64,000 bases of DNA from Armillaria gallica (taxonomy: Eukaryota > Basidiomycota > Agaricomycetes > Agaricales > Physalacriaceae), in assembly GCA_037576215.1 (NCBI GenBank), contig JBANDB010000004.1, positions 4,464,001 to 4,528,000 of the forward strand, written 5' to 3'. Positions 38,975 through 51,704 of the stretch are shown here, piece by piece. The notes under the pieces are model-generated. The model was not told the origin of the DNA. It saw nothing but the letters and a program-made list of their open reading frames with translations, and did no database searches. Each line of letters starts with the position of its first letter. The stretch's first letter is position 1. The translations under genes were made by a program, and so were the position numbers.

Positions 38975-40542
38975 CTAACACATTCCAGTGGTGATAGGAT
39001 TCTCTTGCTCTACCGCATCGGCAGAAAGGCAGGGCTCTCCCAATATGTTCGTCTCCTCCAGCACCACCGGCATGCTCATCTCCTCCAGCACCGCCTGTAT
39101 GCTCATCTCCCCCAGCACCGCCATCCCCGACACCGGTACACTGCTTTCGACGTCCAAGGCAGATTGGTAATCTTTTTGGTGCCACTTTGCCGTCAACTCC
39201 TTCAATTGCTTGTCAGAGAACATGACCATCAATTGCTCGTTAATGTTCAACTCTTTCAAGCTTGAGAGGAAAGCTTCACACTGATCTCGCCATTGCTTAT
39301 TAGTGAAGCTTGAGAGGAAATCTTTACACTGTTCTCGCCATTGCGCATCAGTGCATGCAGACACTACGGACCAATCGCCATCAACAGGGAAGCAAGGGTC
39401 TCTGGATTCTGAGTCCCAGAGCGGGAGTGGCAAGATATTGTCACTGGGCTGTAGTGGAACTTGTATACCTGCACCGAGATCTTGGATGAACCCAGCCAAC
39501 ACTATGCCAGGATCATCGAGACTCTGTTGAGTCATATTATGCCTCAGCGTGGTGTTCAGAACATAGGGAGAATCAGTCCATGAGTTCCCAGCTAGGCGAT
39601 CACCTATGCTTCCAGTAACTAAATCAATCAACATCCACTCTACCATCAGTAAAATCCTCACCAGTAATTTTTCTTTTCTTTTTTGGCGCTGGGTTGGTGC
39701 ATTCCTCTTGGTAAGCTTCACATTGAGCCGAGGCTGGTAAAGAAATAGCACAGTCAAGAGTCGTCTTGTTGCTGAAATGCAACAGACTCACAGAAAACGG
39801 AGGCCAGGGACTGTGCGAAGGATTCTGTGACCTGATTTTCACGCTCATCATGAGAATCAGCCCCACTCTGCCCGTTTTGGTTCTGTCCGTAGTTCCAACT
39901 AAATCAGCGTCAATATTATAACATCAATGTCCATGTGGTGCAAGATAGCTCACCAGTACGAGTCAGGAACTGACTCTCCAGGGTACAAACCACCGGCTTG
40001 AATGGTGACTAACCATCCTGCAGTTTTGGCAGTCTGTAACATCTCTGAAGCGCACCCCTTCATGCGCTGGATTGAGCTACAGTGAAATCTGTTATCAGCG
40101 CCTCAAGAATGATTCAGAAAAACACATCTTACTAAAGGATCTCCTCCGGACTCCCTTCTTCTGCCGGCAATCTCGTCGCCTCCTTCTGATACTCTGAATT
40201 CGCCTTAATCTCCATTGATTCCTTGTCGAGCGACCTTTTTGCTATCGCTCGTTCGCCCGGTGTCAATCTAGAGGCCAGACTACCATAGGCAAGATTGTGG
40301 AGTCTGTTACTCAACCCCTACATAGGATGACATGTCAGATACAGAACAAGGTGATCATGTGTGGTGCTCACCAACACACGGCTGCACAACACATCAATCA
40401 GATCCTCAGACAGGCACTGTACCGGATATCTTTTATTGAAGAGCTTGATGCAGTGAGGAAGCCCATTGCTTTGAAACTCAGGAAGGAGAACTATCTGAAT
40501 GTAAGTGTCCTGATTATCAGGAAACCTTTTGGATTTGGCCAT
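38975..40542 (-). CDS. Hypothetical nuclear protein, 6 exons, 433 aa
   Basis: On the minus strand, exons 40372-40542, 40133-40317, 39954-40076, 39792-39898, 39662-39733 and 38975-39618 join with introns of 43-58 nt, all GT-AG and all in phase, giving 433 aa from ATG 40542 to TAG 38975. The protein has a classic basic nuclear-localisation motif (PKKKRK), GCASEMLQTAKTAGWLVTIQ in the middle, and two short internal repeats near the C-terminus: QWREQCKDFLSSF/QWRDQCEAFLSSL, and an EEMS-like series. I recognise no family. An additional upstream exon (WLNLWLKGSDTTLK, about 40650-40700) is possible. Confidence 0.55.
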
Positions 40543-40799
40543 CTAGACGGTGTTATACCATTAGACTCAACTGGAGAATCGAGCGGGAGATACCTACATT
40601 TTGAGTGAACTAGGCTAGCTAAGCCCTCAAATATTATCAGGATTCAACAGATCGTACCTTCAGAGTCGTATCAGAACCTTTCAGCCACAGGTTCAGCCAT
40701 ATAAACCTGGCCAGAGAACGCTCTCGGCCTCATCGTATCCATGGTTTCTCAGGGTCCGTACTCGCTATGTCAGCGACCACAACCACCGTCGATTCTGAC

Positions 40800-43480
40800 A
40801 CTCCTGCCAACCTTCTTTTTCTTTTTAGACAGTCTCTCGGTCTCTTCGGGGCTTATCCTGTTGTACCCCGAAAAAAAAAACTTACACAATTATTTCAGGT
40901 ACAATTCCAGCGGCCATTACACTGAGCTTCCCTGGACTCCCAAAAGGTGTACCAGTCAGAACCAGGATCAAATCCTTGATATCATAAAGTTGATAGAGGC
41001 ATCCCGCAATATTTGACACACATTCATATATAGTGGTAAAAAAAAAAAAACTCTAGCGAGACGTGAGAGGTAAATTCCACACGCAAATAAGACGACGGAC
41101 AGAATTGATTTGGAACAACGAGAGTCGAATGTTGACATTGGACGTGTAGAGAGTCAGGAGTCTCAAGAGAGGAAGGAAGGGCGGAGATAAGAGCAAAGTA
41201 TAGTGGTTTTATCTCGCTCGCTTGCCTCTGCACGTCCCTCTGCCTGTCTAATATCAGTCGATAATCGATTACTCTCACGCTAGAGTGCTAGTTTACCTAC
41301 CATACATTATCTACGCTTGGTATTCCCCATCAGTGTTTGACCGTCCCGTGTAATCCCACCCGATTATCGCGAAAGGATAATACATGTCTGAAAGGGACAT
41401 GAGGACAGGAAGAATAGAGACTCGGAAAAGGCTTACCATCCGACGCACAGTCCAGATCTTCTGCTTCTTGAATGTCTTGTTGCTAAAATCTACGGAAGAC
41501 TGGTCAGAAATTGGAAAAGCGCAAATAAGGAAATTCCACACCTCGATTCAACGCAGATCTCAAAAGCTTACGCGACGGACACGAGAAGGAGCTGCCATCA
41601 AAGTAGAGAAACCCGATTCTTGAATGGACATGCTATTACCGAAATCTACAGAGAATTGGTCATGAATTGGAGAAGCACAAAGAAAGAAAACTGTACCTCA
41701 GCAAAAGTGGAAAAGCGCAGAAATGGGTGTACGAGTTTTGACACCACGAACTTGAATGACTGAGGAAGCAAGTCAGTCAGGTAAGATGCAGGCGAAGAGA
41801 TTGAACAGTTACCTCCCACACCGGCGATGTCCCCAATGTCGCAGTATACGTCGTTGCAGATGTGACGGTTGCGCAAGGTCGTGAGTCGCTAGCAGATTGG
41901 GTGTTGCAACACCTGTCACAGGTCGGCTCGCCCGCTAGAAAGTCTTTCGAAATTTCGGTCTTGGGCTAACAAGTCGGCTACTAAAATGAAGAGATAAATT
42001 GTTTAAACCCGACATCAAACATGTGCGACTTACACAACATTTGAGCATTACCTGGTGGCTTCATCTTAGCTTGGATACGCAGTGTTGAAGGAACATAAAA
42101 AGCGACAGTAAAAGACAGAGCATGAACGATGCAAGTCAGGAAAAAGGAGCACACGTCATTGACTAGGCTATAGTCTCCAATTCTTATGACTAGTCATTGC
42201 ACTTGAAGGGGTATGCAGACTAGATGAAGGACAAAGATATAGTATAATGGAGAGAAGGCGAAGGGAGGGAAATTTTGCAAAGGGAAAGAGGGAAGAGGAC
42301 GGAGATTCTGAAGGGGTGACAAGTCATCTGAAATTGAAAGAAAGAAAAAATCAATCTGAGTCTATGAATAATTAACAAGACATACCATTGAAACCACCCT
42401 AACGGATGCCTTCAAAATCCTGGCCTTGAGGATGCTCGCCCCGGGGCCTTGATGAACGCGAAATTTGGATGCAGCATCTGACCTGGAGAATAAACACTGC
42501 ATCACAAGCAAATCATGAAGAAATAACCTAACAAGATTCAAAGAAACGTCTTCATATCCAGGGAAGGGAGGATCGATTGAGACAGTATAAACTTGATGCA
42601 GTGTTCAGCTCAGACCTGAATATGATCCTCGTATTCGGTTACTCACTGGTCATTAATTGGAAGCTGCGAAAAAAAAAACAAATTGCTCTAGTCTAGTGGC
42701 TCTACCCTCTGCTGAGACTAGGTTGCGCAAGGCAAGTGAAAGAGCCCAAGGGTAAGAAAGCAGATAAACAATAATAAACCGTAACAGACAGATGCTGGTG
42801 ACGCGTTAAGGATCCGAATCACGTGGATCACCGCAACACTTCATCAGGCAGTCATCCCACTTCTAAATACTACAAGATTTTGCGGGAATCCCTGGGAATC
42901 CGAGGCGATGGTTGTTGAACGTAACGTTGAAGCATCCTATCCTGGGCGACTCAGAACTGCATAGGAATCGTGCGTCCTTTCAAGATATCCCTTCTTTGTG
43001 TTCTCATTATGCCACAGAATTGCTACCGCGATGAAGCCACTTTGTTTTTCCAAGCCGTCGCTACTTAGTATTGAAGCGTTCCCTCTTCCGATACCTCCAG
43101 GCCTCAGGCCTTATCACCTAATATCAGACCTTCAAATCTCCCGCTTTCATCACGTCGTCATCTCACCCGTCGTATCCTTCTTTCATTTCCCAAAATGGCA
43201 TGCGACCCCAGCAGCCAAGTACTGGTCCCTACTCTTTCCTTCCCGGGCAACAAGCAATACATGCCGATGACCGTGCTGCGCCCTCGACGGCAGCGAAGGA
43301 TCTAGAAGGTCGTCAGTAGCAGGGATGGATGGCATCTCTTTTCCTCTTGTCGAACGCCCTGCGCTCTCTCTCACTCTACCCGTCAGCCTCGTCCAGTCGT
43401 ATTGTCCTCGGCCACCTAGTTTCCTATCAATGACTCTCAATCCAGGTGACATCGAGAAAGCAATCAGCCTCGCTGAAGGG
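40800..43480. other. Mostly non-coding, with one weak minus-strand exon series
   Basis: A-runs at about 40870 and 41038. On the minus strand around 41400-41880, short pieces separated by 50-nt GT-AG intervals read CNDVYCDIGDIAGVG, KFVVSKLVHPFLRFSTFA, IQESGFSTLMAAPSRVRR and NKTFKKQKIWTVRRM. The opening resembles the start of a common fungal multi-pass membrane protein family, but no membrane helices follow. Nothing else is supportable. Confidence 0.3.
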
Positions 43481-45370
43481 AATTTGTGGTCAATGTTTCT
43501 TCCTCGACAACACCCAATACACCTATTTTGGATGCCGTGCAATGGTGGATGACTGAGTCGGACCACCGCGGTGATTTCCCTTTCTGCCTTGTGGATTGTA
43601 AGCATTCCCTTCTTACCTTGTCGATATCTTACTAAGAATTCCAAAAGACCTATTCCTGTTCACCTACGTTTACAAATCCGGACCTCAGCCCTATAAGGAC
43701 TCTCATCTGTCGAACCCTGCCTCCTACGAATCCATAGCATCGTCAGCTCACCGGCTCAAGCTATCGATGTCAGAGATGCTCACTGAGTTCGAATGGCACA
43801 GTGTCAGTGGGACGCCACGTTTCGAGCTCGCATCTTTGCCTCCGTGATACGATGTACAAACCCGCAAATGCTTGCCAAGATCGCACCAGCTCATCAATCC
43901 TCCACCTCTTCGAAGAGATGTCGTCCATCTGTCTTCGGCAAAGCATAAGACGCGGAGGTGAAGACGACGAAAAAATTTTTGGTTAAGGAAACATACAGTA
44001 CGTATCGTTATTGTTGCATTCCTTGTATCTAGATCTGACGTGCCGTTCTACCAGGCTCGGCGATGACGGCGTCGAAGGGACATATAGCGTCGTAGCTTCC
44101 TACGTCCATTGATCATACTCTGCTATTTCACATACCTTCCATCACCGACTGCATCGAAGTGGAAGATTGTGACTCCGATACGGTCAGAAGAAGGGAAAGG
44201 TTCATGGCGTAGCAGAGGAAATTCTGCTGGCTAGCATACGCAGCTCAGTCCCACCTTTTGGTGGTGGCAAGATGCATGCTTTATGTCAATAGGGACACGG
44301 TCCTCTCATCAGCTTGTCGCTAAGGCTACGATGGTGAAGCCCAAACTCCATCATCGGCTGGGAGCTGGGCTGGTATTCCTTTCCACCTTATACCACACAA
44401 TCAAGACTTTTTGTGCAGAGGGTTCAAAGCTTGGTGGATGCGGGGCAGCGTCTTTCGTCGAGAGGTCACGTTGTTGACCCGCCGGATGTTCACGCGATGC
44501 GGAGGCAAAGCTTATGGCTCAGAGTCGGCTCCCCACCACCATCAACAAGTTGATAGGTATCTAAACCTCTGTCAGCTTGGACGGAGAGATAATTCCAACG
44601 AAACGCTTTACCTCGTCGACGTTTCGAAGGCATCGATCAACAGTGGTGAAGACATCTTCGTCTTAGCTTGCTGGAAGGATAACCAACGTATGTATCCTAT
44701 TTACTTGACTTGTTGGCTCGATGTGACACTTCGTTCCAATAGGTGTTTTTTGTCTCTACGGAGGAAATACGAACAGATGCCTTTCTTCTAATACAAGCCC
44801 GTCCCTCGATGCACTAATGCGCTTTGCACTCAGACTGTCGTGCCATACCTCGTCTCAAGTAGCTGCTCTTCCCATGTGTGTGCCAGCAGAAGACACCTAA
44901 TCCTTCCAAGTTCCAAGTGTAACAGGCTAGATCCGTGTTTTTTTATTGCGAAACATTTTGACGAGGGTAAGTTACATGTAAATTCGATTTCGTGCCAAGG
45001 AAAACCAGAGCTTACCGAGCCTGGTGCCGGTTGGCATATATGCGGGTGAGTAGAGATGGTCGCGGAAGTGTGCTGCGAGCCAGAAGTCTTCGTGCGAGGA
45101 AAGTGGAGGGGGGAGAGGGACTGGTATCGATTCGTTATCAGTATGTTTCCTTCCTTTTGCTTCGATCTTCTTACCAACTCACTAACAGGTGTCTGCCTGC
45201 ACGTTCTGCGACGTTGACGCCGTCGCCTCTCGACAACTTTCATTCAACACACGGAACCACATCGTTTACTCCCACTGCGGAATCCGAGATTCTCGCCATC
45301 CGACTTGTGTTGTTGGGTTACCACTGCACGCCAGGCAACGACGGATGTTCTCCCAGTAGCTACTGATAGT
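43480..45370 (+). pseudogene. Exon-like remnants of unknown gene(s)
   Basis: 43505-43590 (TPILDAVQWWMTESDHRGDF) joins across a 50-nt intron (GTAAGC...AAAAG) to 43647-43850 (LFLFTYVYKSGPQPYKDSHL, then RLKLSMSEMLTEFEWHS). A TGA then follows where CGA would keep the frame open. 44590-44690 reads ETLYLVDVSKASINSGEDIF and may be a further exon. No family recognised. Confidence 0.3.
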
Positions 45371-46456
45371 CTTGGATTGTGGTATTCACATGATGGTGCA
45401 TTCACGGGAGGTTGAAGAAGACACGGAAAGCATCATGAAATAAATCCTCCAACAAGTACGTTTAATCGTCTACCCTTGTTCCAAGCCAATGTTTATCTCC
45501 AGGTCCATTTACACTAGCTAATTCAACGATGCCGTCAGTACCTCCTTGGCATCTTCGCATCAGTGACGAGTGCCGTCTGTACCGCAAGCTACTTAAGTGT
45601 CTGATCGAGCAGGTTCTGATGGAGACCGACCTGTTGGGAAAGATCCCGGCCAGCGTATACAACGCACTGGTGCCGAACAGTCGAGGCTCCCGTTCTCGCT
45701 CTCGATGATGATGCCCGTGGATGGCAGAGTTTGGGGGGGCGGGGGGTTATTGGCGATGGGTGAGTGTTGGATGTAACGTGGGTGCCAAGGGGGTGTATGG
45801 AGAATGCAAGGAATTTTCCGGTCACTAGCAGTGTAGCAAGTGGAAGGCTGTCGTCTTCCTTTGCCAACGTGAAGGGAGCGGAGGTCCTTGGAGGATAGAG
45901 TACGCATAACCCTTATGGCACTGCATCCGTAGGGTCTTGTGTACGACGACGGTCGATGTATGAAAGGCGAGTCGGTTCCATGTCGGATCAGTCTCGGGAA
46001 CCAGACCGAGATACTGTCATGTGAGCGCTCACAGAGTGTCAGAATGCTGAAATCGACAATGATACACAAGTGCCCGCCGCGTGCCGAGGCGTGTACGACC
46101 TTGCTGGAGCTTATGACTGGTCGCTGTCCCTTTCAAATATGAGAGTGCAGTATATAAGAAGGCCAGCGCAGCGGCAAGACCCGCTGCTTTGACTGCGGAA
46201 CACTATCTTACCTCTTCAGATAACTAAGTAGGGCCGAAAAAAGCAAGGGTATTTTAAATTTTATCACGGAGTACAAAAAATGCCGTCTATATCAGTCTCA
46301 ACCCCCCCGCGCCGACCTTTTTCTTGAGAGGCATGTCGGAAGCGTGCTGCGAAAGATAAGCCTAATTTCTTCATGATCGAAACAGATTCTTACCGAAATT
46401 TTTTGAACAGATATCTGAGTGCTGAAGTTGTGCTGGCGTCGTGATGAGGAGACTGT

Positions 46457-48314
46457 TAGGGATGTGCACCGTATCCGTAATACGGTCGATACGTACGGCA
46501 TATACGGATACGGGTCCGTACCGTGGCATCCATGACGTTGCACAATACGGTACGGTTCACGGTACGGCTATTATCCGTAGCACCCGTACGACACAAGCCG
46601 GTACGGCCGTATACGGCAGTCCAATTGGGAATTTGCGATCAAACTGAAACTGTACCTTGATCCTGACTACGTGGCCCTTCTTTCACGCCCACGACCAAGA
46701 CACAGTTACCTTTCCGTTAGACCGACGCAATGATGAGGAAGCGGTGCTTCATGAGGATGAAGTGACAGATGAAGATGAGAATACCCACAGTGTTCTTACA
46801 GCAGTACGAAAGGTATGGTTGTCAATTGGTACTCGCTTTCTCCATTTGATTAATTGGCTTACATTGTTCTCTTAGTTACGCAAGATTGTTATCGCAGTAC
46901 GCTCCAGCCCTCAGCGCCGAAAGTCATGGCTAGCGGAGGCTACGAACTGGCTGAAGGATAGGGCGCAGGGCGCATCAGAGACAGTGCTCATGCTCATTCT
47001 GGACGTTCGAACGAGATGGTCCTCAACACATCAGATGCTACGTAAGTATTAGTCTGTATTCAGCGTGGTCATGCACTGAAGACTCTTTCAAGGACGTGCA
47101 CATGATTACAAACATGTTGTTAACACATACGTCGCTGTCAATCGTGAACTCCGTCAATATGAGCTTTCTACGAATGACTGGGACGCTATTGCTATGGTAA
47201 CAGACTGGCTCAAACATTTCCGTGCCGCGACTGTGGAGATGTCAGTCACCAAGAAGCCAATGCTCTCGACAGTTCATGCAGTCTTCTGTGGACTTCAACG
47301 TCATCTAAAGGGTATTCTTACTGGCCTCCCAGATCATACTCCACCCGAAATCAAGAAGGGCCTCCTTGAGGCCTACCGGAAACTTAGCGATTACTATTAT
47401 AAGTTTGACGAGTCTCCTTATTACACATGGGCAGCGCGTGAGTAATAGGCTTGCCTCCGTCTGTAATTCTAATCTAATGACATTCCTAATACAGTCCTTG
47501 ACCCAAGAATCTCGTATTCCAGCCTCAAATCGGAATATTCTGATGACGATGAGTTGGATCAGTATCTCGAGACAGCCAAACACGATCTCCGACAGTACTA
47601 CCTTGACAATTACGCTTTGACAGCATCTGTAGCTGCCCCGACGCCTGGTCCCGTTGTCCGTACACCATCAGCTAGTGCTGCACCGTTGTTTGGCCAAGGG
47701 TCTCCACAAAAAGTAAGCTTTACAGCGCACTATAAGCAGGGTCCCAGACGAAGCTCCGACGAGATGAACGAGTACTTTGCGCTCACGCAGAGTCGTGAGG
47801 ACTTCGACTTTTGTGATCCAGTAAGCTGGTGGTACAATCGACGTGGCCAGTTTCCTAATCTGTACCGCCTTGCTCGTGATATAATGTCTATTCCGGGTAC
47901 GTGGCCGCATTGTCCAGGATATTCTTCTCTCACCTAGGCTCTTTCTAGGATCTGCAGTTGCAGTTGAGCGAATCTTTTCCTCAAGCAGAGACACAATTTC
48001 CATGTGGCGTGCAAATTTGAAGCCGGATACTATTCGTACCTTAATGTTGGTGAAGCACAGGTTGCGTCTGGCTCGCACAGCTGTAGACGAGCTATTGGGT
48101 GATGGCGAGGACTAGTCTTATGCTGTATAGAATATTCTAGTCTTTGGAATGATGCATTCTATGACCGTAGCATGGCCGTTACGACCGTATATGTACCCGT
48201 ACGTACCGTGAGGCTCACTTGATCTATCCTTACGGTACGGCTACGGTCTGTCCGTATCCGTAGGCATCCGTTAAGAATACGGCCGTATCCGTAACGGTAC
48301 GGTGCACATCCCTA
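46457..48314 (+). mobile_element. hAT transposon, internally deleted, 1858 bp
   Basis: Inverted ends TAGGGATGTGCACCGTA and its complement, with TACGG/CCGTA-rich subterminal regions. The left flank ends AGACTGT directly at the element, and the same AGACTGT lies 4 bp after the right end, perhaps a disturbed target duplication. Inside are five exons of a hAT transposase C-terminal half only, so the element cannot move by itself. Confidence 0.85.
46657..48115 (+). pseudogene. hAT transposase, C-terminal half
   Basis: Exons about 46657-46812, 46876-47041, 47093-47437, 47495-47896 and 47949-48115 join with GT-AG introns of 51-63 nt. Recognisable blocks are LRKIVIAVRSSPQRRKSW, LILDVRTRWSSTHQML, and the hAT dimerisation region near the end, LYRLARDIMSIPGSAVAVER followed by FSSSRDT and LMLVKHRLR. 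The N-terminal BED zinc finger and the first catalytic Asp region of full-length hAT proteins are missing, lost in an internal deletion between the left TIR and 46650. The remaining frame has no stop, so the deletion may be recent. Confidence 0.85.
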
Positions 48315-48582
48315 GCTCAGACTGTGGGAACTGGTTGCGTGGCAGGTTTGAGGGCAGCGCTTACATCGTCAGTTACTAAATTGGATATTACTGCTATAGT
48401 CTATGTACACTTGCCTAATATTTAATGCTCTACAGCCCTCACTCAGTCTCCTCGACAATCCACCGATCAAATACCATACAAAACATTCACATTCCCCGAT
48501 TCTTTCCAATAGTAGAGAGGAAGAAAGAGGGTGTTTGTCAAAGAGATAACGACCGATCAACCACCATAGGGTGTTGGCAGGA

Positions 48583-50175
48583 CTCGCTACTGATGCTTGT
48601 GGGTCGGTCTGAGAAAAAATTAAAAATAAAAGAAAAAGAAAAAGAAAAAAGAGAGAAAAAGAAAAGGGAAAGGATTGAAGTTTCAGAAGACCTACCTGCG
48701 AATTCTACAATGATTTTTGAGTGTCAGAAGCCCAAAGTCAGAGAGGATGATGATAAACGGCGCTCTGTGCACCTTTCTCATGCCCGAGGCACAACCACAT
48801 CAAACGGCAGACCTGCCGTTCAGTAGCGGATTCATTTAACATAAAGGATACGCTCAATTTTTAAAGCTCAAAATTTTAATTCAAGCTTATTCATATGCAT
48901 ACAATATTCCATAAAATTTTCGGGCCCTTCGGGCATGTAGATAATTTGTGAGTCTTTTGCGAATCGTAGCAGCTAAGTTGCTACTGACTGGAGTTTGAAT
49001 ATTCAGCCAAATGCGGCTCAGTGACTGCCGCGGTGTTTCATCGGTGCTCGCTGTCGCGGCAAGAGCATTCAGCATCGACTGACTGTCGGCACCTTCAATT
49101 TAGATCTTGCTTGAGGCAACTTGACATTAAATGGACACCTGATATCACAAAATTTTCTTCTCATGAGACTGAAGCCATATCATTTCACGGATAAGGTAAA
49201 GTAAAAAAACTACGGCCTAGAAATGAGGTGGGCTTATAAATATTCAACCACTGAGAATGTAATTACTCAGATACAGATCTCTGGCTTTGGCAGAGAGCAG
49301 GAGGCGGCCAGCGCAACGACTACCAATTGCAAGACCAATGGCATCGCGTCTTCAAACGGGAAATTCCGGCATATTCTGATGCTCGCTACTGATGCTTGTG
49401 GGTCGGTCTGAGAAAAAATTAAAAAGAAAAGAAAAAGAAAAAGAAAAAAGAGAGAGAAAGAAAAGGGAAAGGATGAAAGTTTCAGAAGACCTAACTGCGA
49501 ATTCTAAAATAATTTTTGAGTGCCAGAAACGCAAAGTCAAAGAGGGTGGTGAAAAACGGCGCTCTGTGGACCTTTCTGATGCCCGAGGCACAGCCACATC
49601 AAGCGGCAGACCTGCCGTTCAGTAGTGGATTCATTAAACACAAGGGATGCATTCAGTTTCTGGTGCTCAAAATTTTAATTCAAGCTTATTCATGTATATA
49701 CAAGACACCTTAAATTTTTCGGGCCCTCCGGGCAGTTAAGTAATTTGTGGGCCTTTTGTGAATCGTAGCAGCCAAATTGCTACTGACCAGAGTTTGAAAT
49801 TTCAGCCAAATGCGGTTCACTGCCGCGGTGATTTATCGGTGCTCGCTGTCGCAGTGAGAGCATTCAGCATCGACTGGCTGTCGGCACCTTCAATTTAAAT
49901 CTTGCTTGAGGGTAATTTACAGTAAATGGACTTTTGATATCAGAAAGTTTTCTCCTCACGAGACTGAAGCCATTTCCTTTCATGGATAAGATAAAGTAAA
50001 AATTATGGCCTTGAATTGAGGGAGATTCATAAATATTCAAGTACTGAGGATATAATCACTCAAAGAGATCTCTGGCAAATATCTGGCTGCAGTAGAGAGC
50101 AGGAGGCAGCCAGCACAAGAACTACCAGTTGCGAGACCAACGGCATCACGCCTCAAGTGGGAAATTCCGGCATAA
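48583..50175 (+). repeat. 799-bp direct tandem duplication
   Basis: Unit 1 (48583-49381) and unit 2 (49382 to about 50175) both start CTCGCTACTGATGCTTGTGG and run through a purine tract (AAAGAAAAAG), a conserved 77-codon frame (48595-48826 and 49392-49625), GGGCCCT(T/C)CGGGCA and CATTCAGCATCGACTG to AAATTCCGGCAT. The copies differ by scattered substitutions and small indels. The frame encodes a Lys/Arg/Glu-rich peptide ending GRPAVQ. No inverted ends or transposase seen. Confidence 0.9.
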
Positions 50176-51321
50176 TTCCGACTCAGTTCAAACTCCGGTC
50201 GGTAGCAGTTGCTATCAGTAGCAACCCCCAAGCATGAGTATCGAGCCGTTGGCAGAGGCTAGTTAGTGCTGTTTGGTTGCGTGTGCTTGATCTTCTGGAC
50301 CTAACTTATTTTCCTGACAGTTCCTGTTAGGTCTTAGACATGTTTAGGCCATCTGTTTCGGCCGGTGACGACTATTTAGCTATAAAAGAGCCGTCAACGA
50401 CCACGAAGGTGAATCCCAGCGTTCTGTTTGTTTATGTGTGTGCTAAGAAATATTTCGACCAGCACAGCTTTGTATATCAGTGGGTGCCTGACATCTGGCA
50501 GTTATTTTTGCTAATCTCCTCGCGCACAGGTGCACCTCCCTTGTAGGTGCCAACAACGATCAACTGCATGAAATTTGACGATTGCCATGCCACCGTCACA
50601 GGAAGATCTAAGTATACTAAACGTGGCTGGAGTTTGTTTCTTGATAGCAGTGCTGCAGCGAGTGCTGATCTTCATGATGTAGAAAGATACATTGGCGATC
50701 AACATTTGTGAAACTGCCTAAGCTACACTCCAGGCATGATTACTCGGATGTGAAGCACTCCATTACATAATGGACATTTGTGGGTGCTCACCTACCTGAC
50801 GCCCACGATGGGGCTTGTAACGCGGTACATTTCATTGTTTTTGCCTCAACTGGAGTACGCTGTGTGCGCTTCGAAGACTGTGATGTCAATGTATCAAAGA
50901 GAGATGGTTTCTTGGTACTGCCATATCTGTCTATTGTGATCTTCTCCGACAATGTGTTCTCAGGTCGCTGCCACAATTTTGCGAAGCTCATGCTAGAGTG
51001 GTTAGATATAGCCACTGCGACAAGTGACCATGCTTATGAGCTGTTCAATAATGACCTTAGTGTGTCTCTTTCAAGTGCCAGTGCAAACTTAAACAAAAAG
51101 TACTTCCTGCCTCGGCGCTTTGGGTCAAGTAAATAGCGCCTTGCTTGTTGTTGCAGCTGTTCAGCTTTAGCCAAGATTATACATACTATTATTCTATTGG
51201 TTATGTTAAGGTTCCTGCTCTGGGGTAATCCGGAAAAGGGGAAGAATCGGGGGCTGGCACGCAGCTGCCGCTACTGGATTGTACGGGCTGAATTGCTATG
51301 GGAATTAACATGTGTGGTAGC
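50176..51321 (+). other. Region between duplication and Plavaka element; weak coding remnant
   Basis: 50780-51136 encodes 118 residues (VRFEDCDVNVSKRDGFLVLP, then HNFAKLMLEWLDIATATSDH) with no recognised domain, and may be the end of a lost gene. Nothing else supportable. Confidence 0.3.
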
Positions 51322-51704
51322 TTACATTATATCATGTTGCCGACTCTTGCCGCTGCTGCTCGATTCCATTAGTTACACATGTGAAGCATGCCGCGTCGTA
51401 GCCGTGACATCAGGAAAACCCAGAATACGTCTTTCCCATCTTTTGCATCTTGCACAAGACAAAAAAGATGAGAAAGACCAAAGACCAATTGTCTTTACAA
51501 AGTAAGGTACATTTTCTTTGAAAGACCTGTCTCAGCTTTCTAGAGAGTGGTTTGTCTTAAATAAGATATAGATGATTGACTCAAGACTGGAAATTTCATA
51601 TAAAAACTGGGATAAATTGATAGCCTACTATGTTCCAGTACAAATCAAATGCCACAATTACACTGAAACAATGCTACCCAGATACATGAACCTCGCGAGT
51701 CGCA

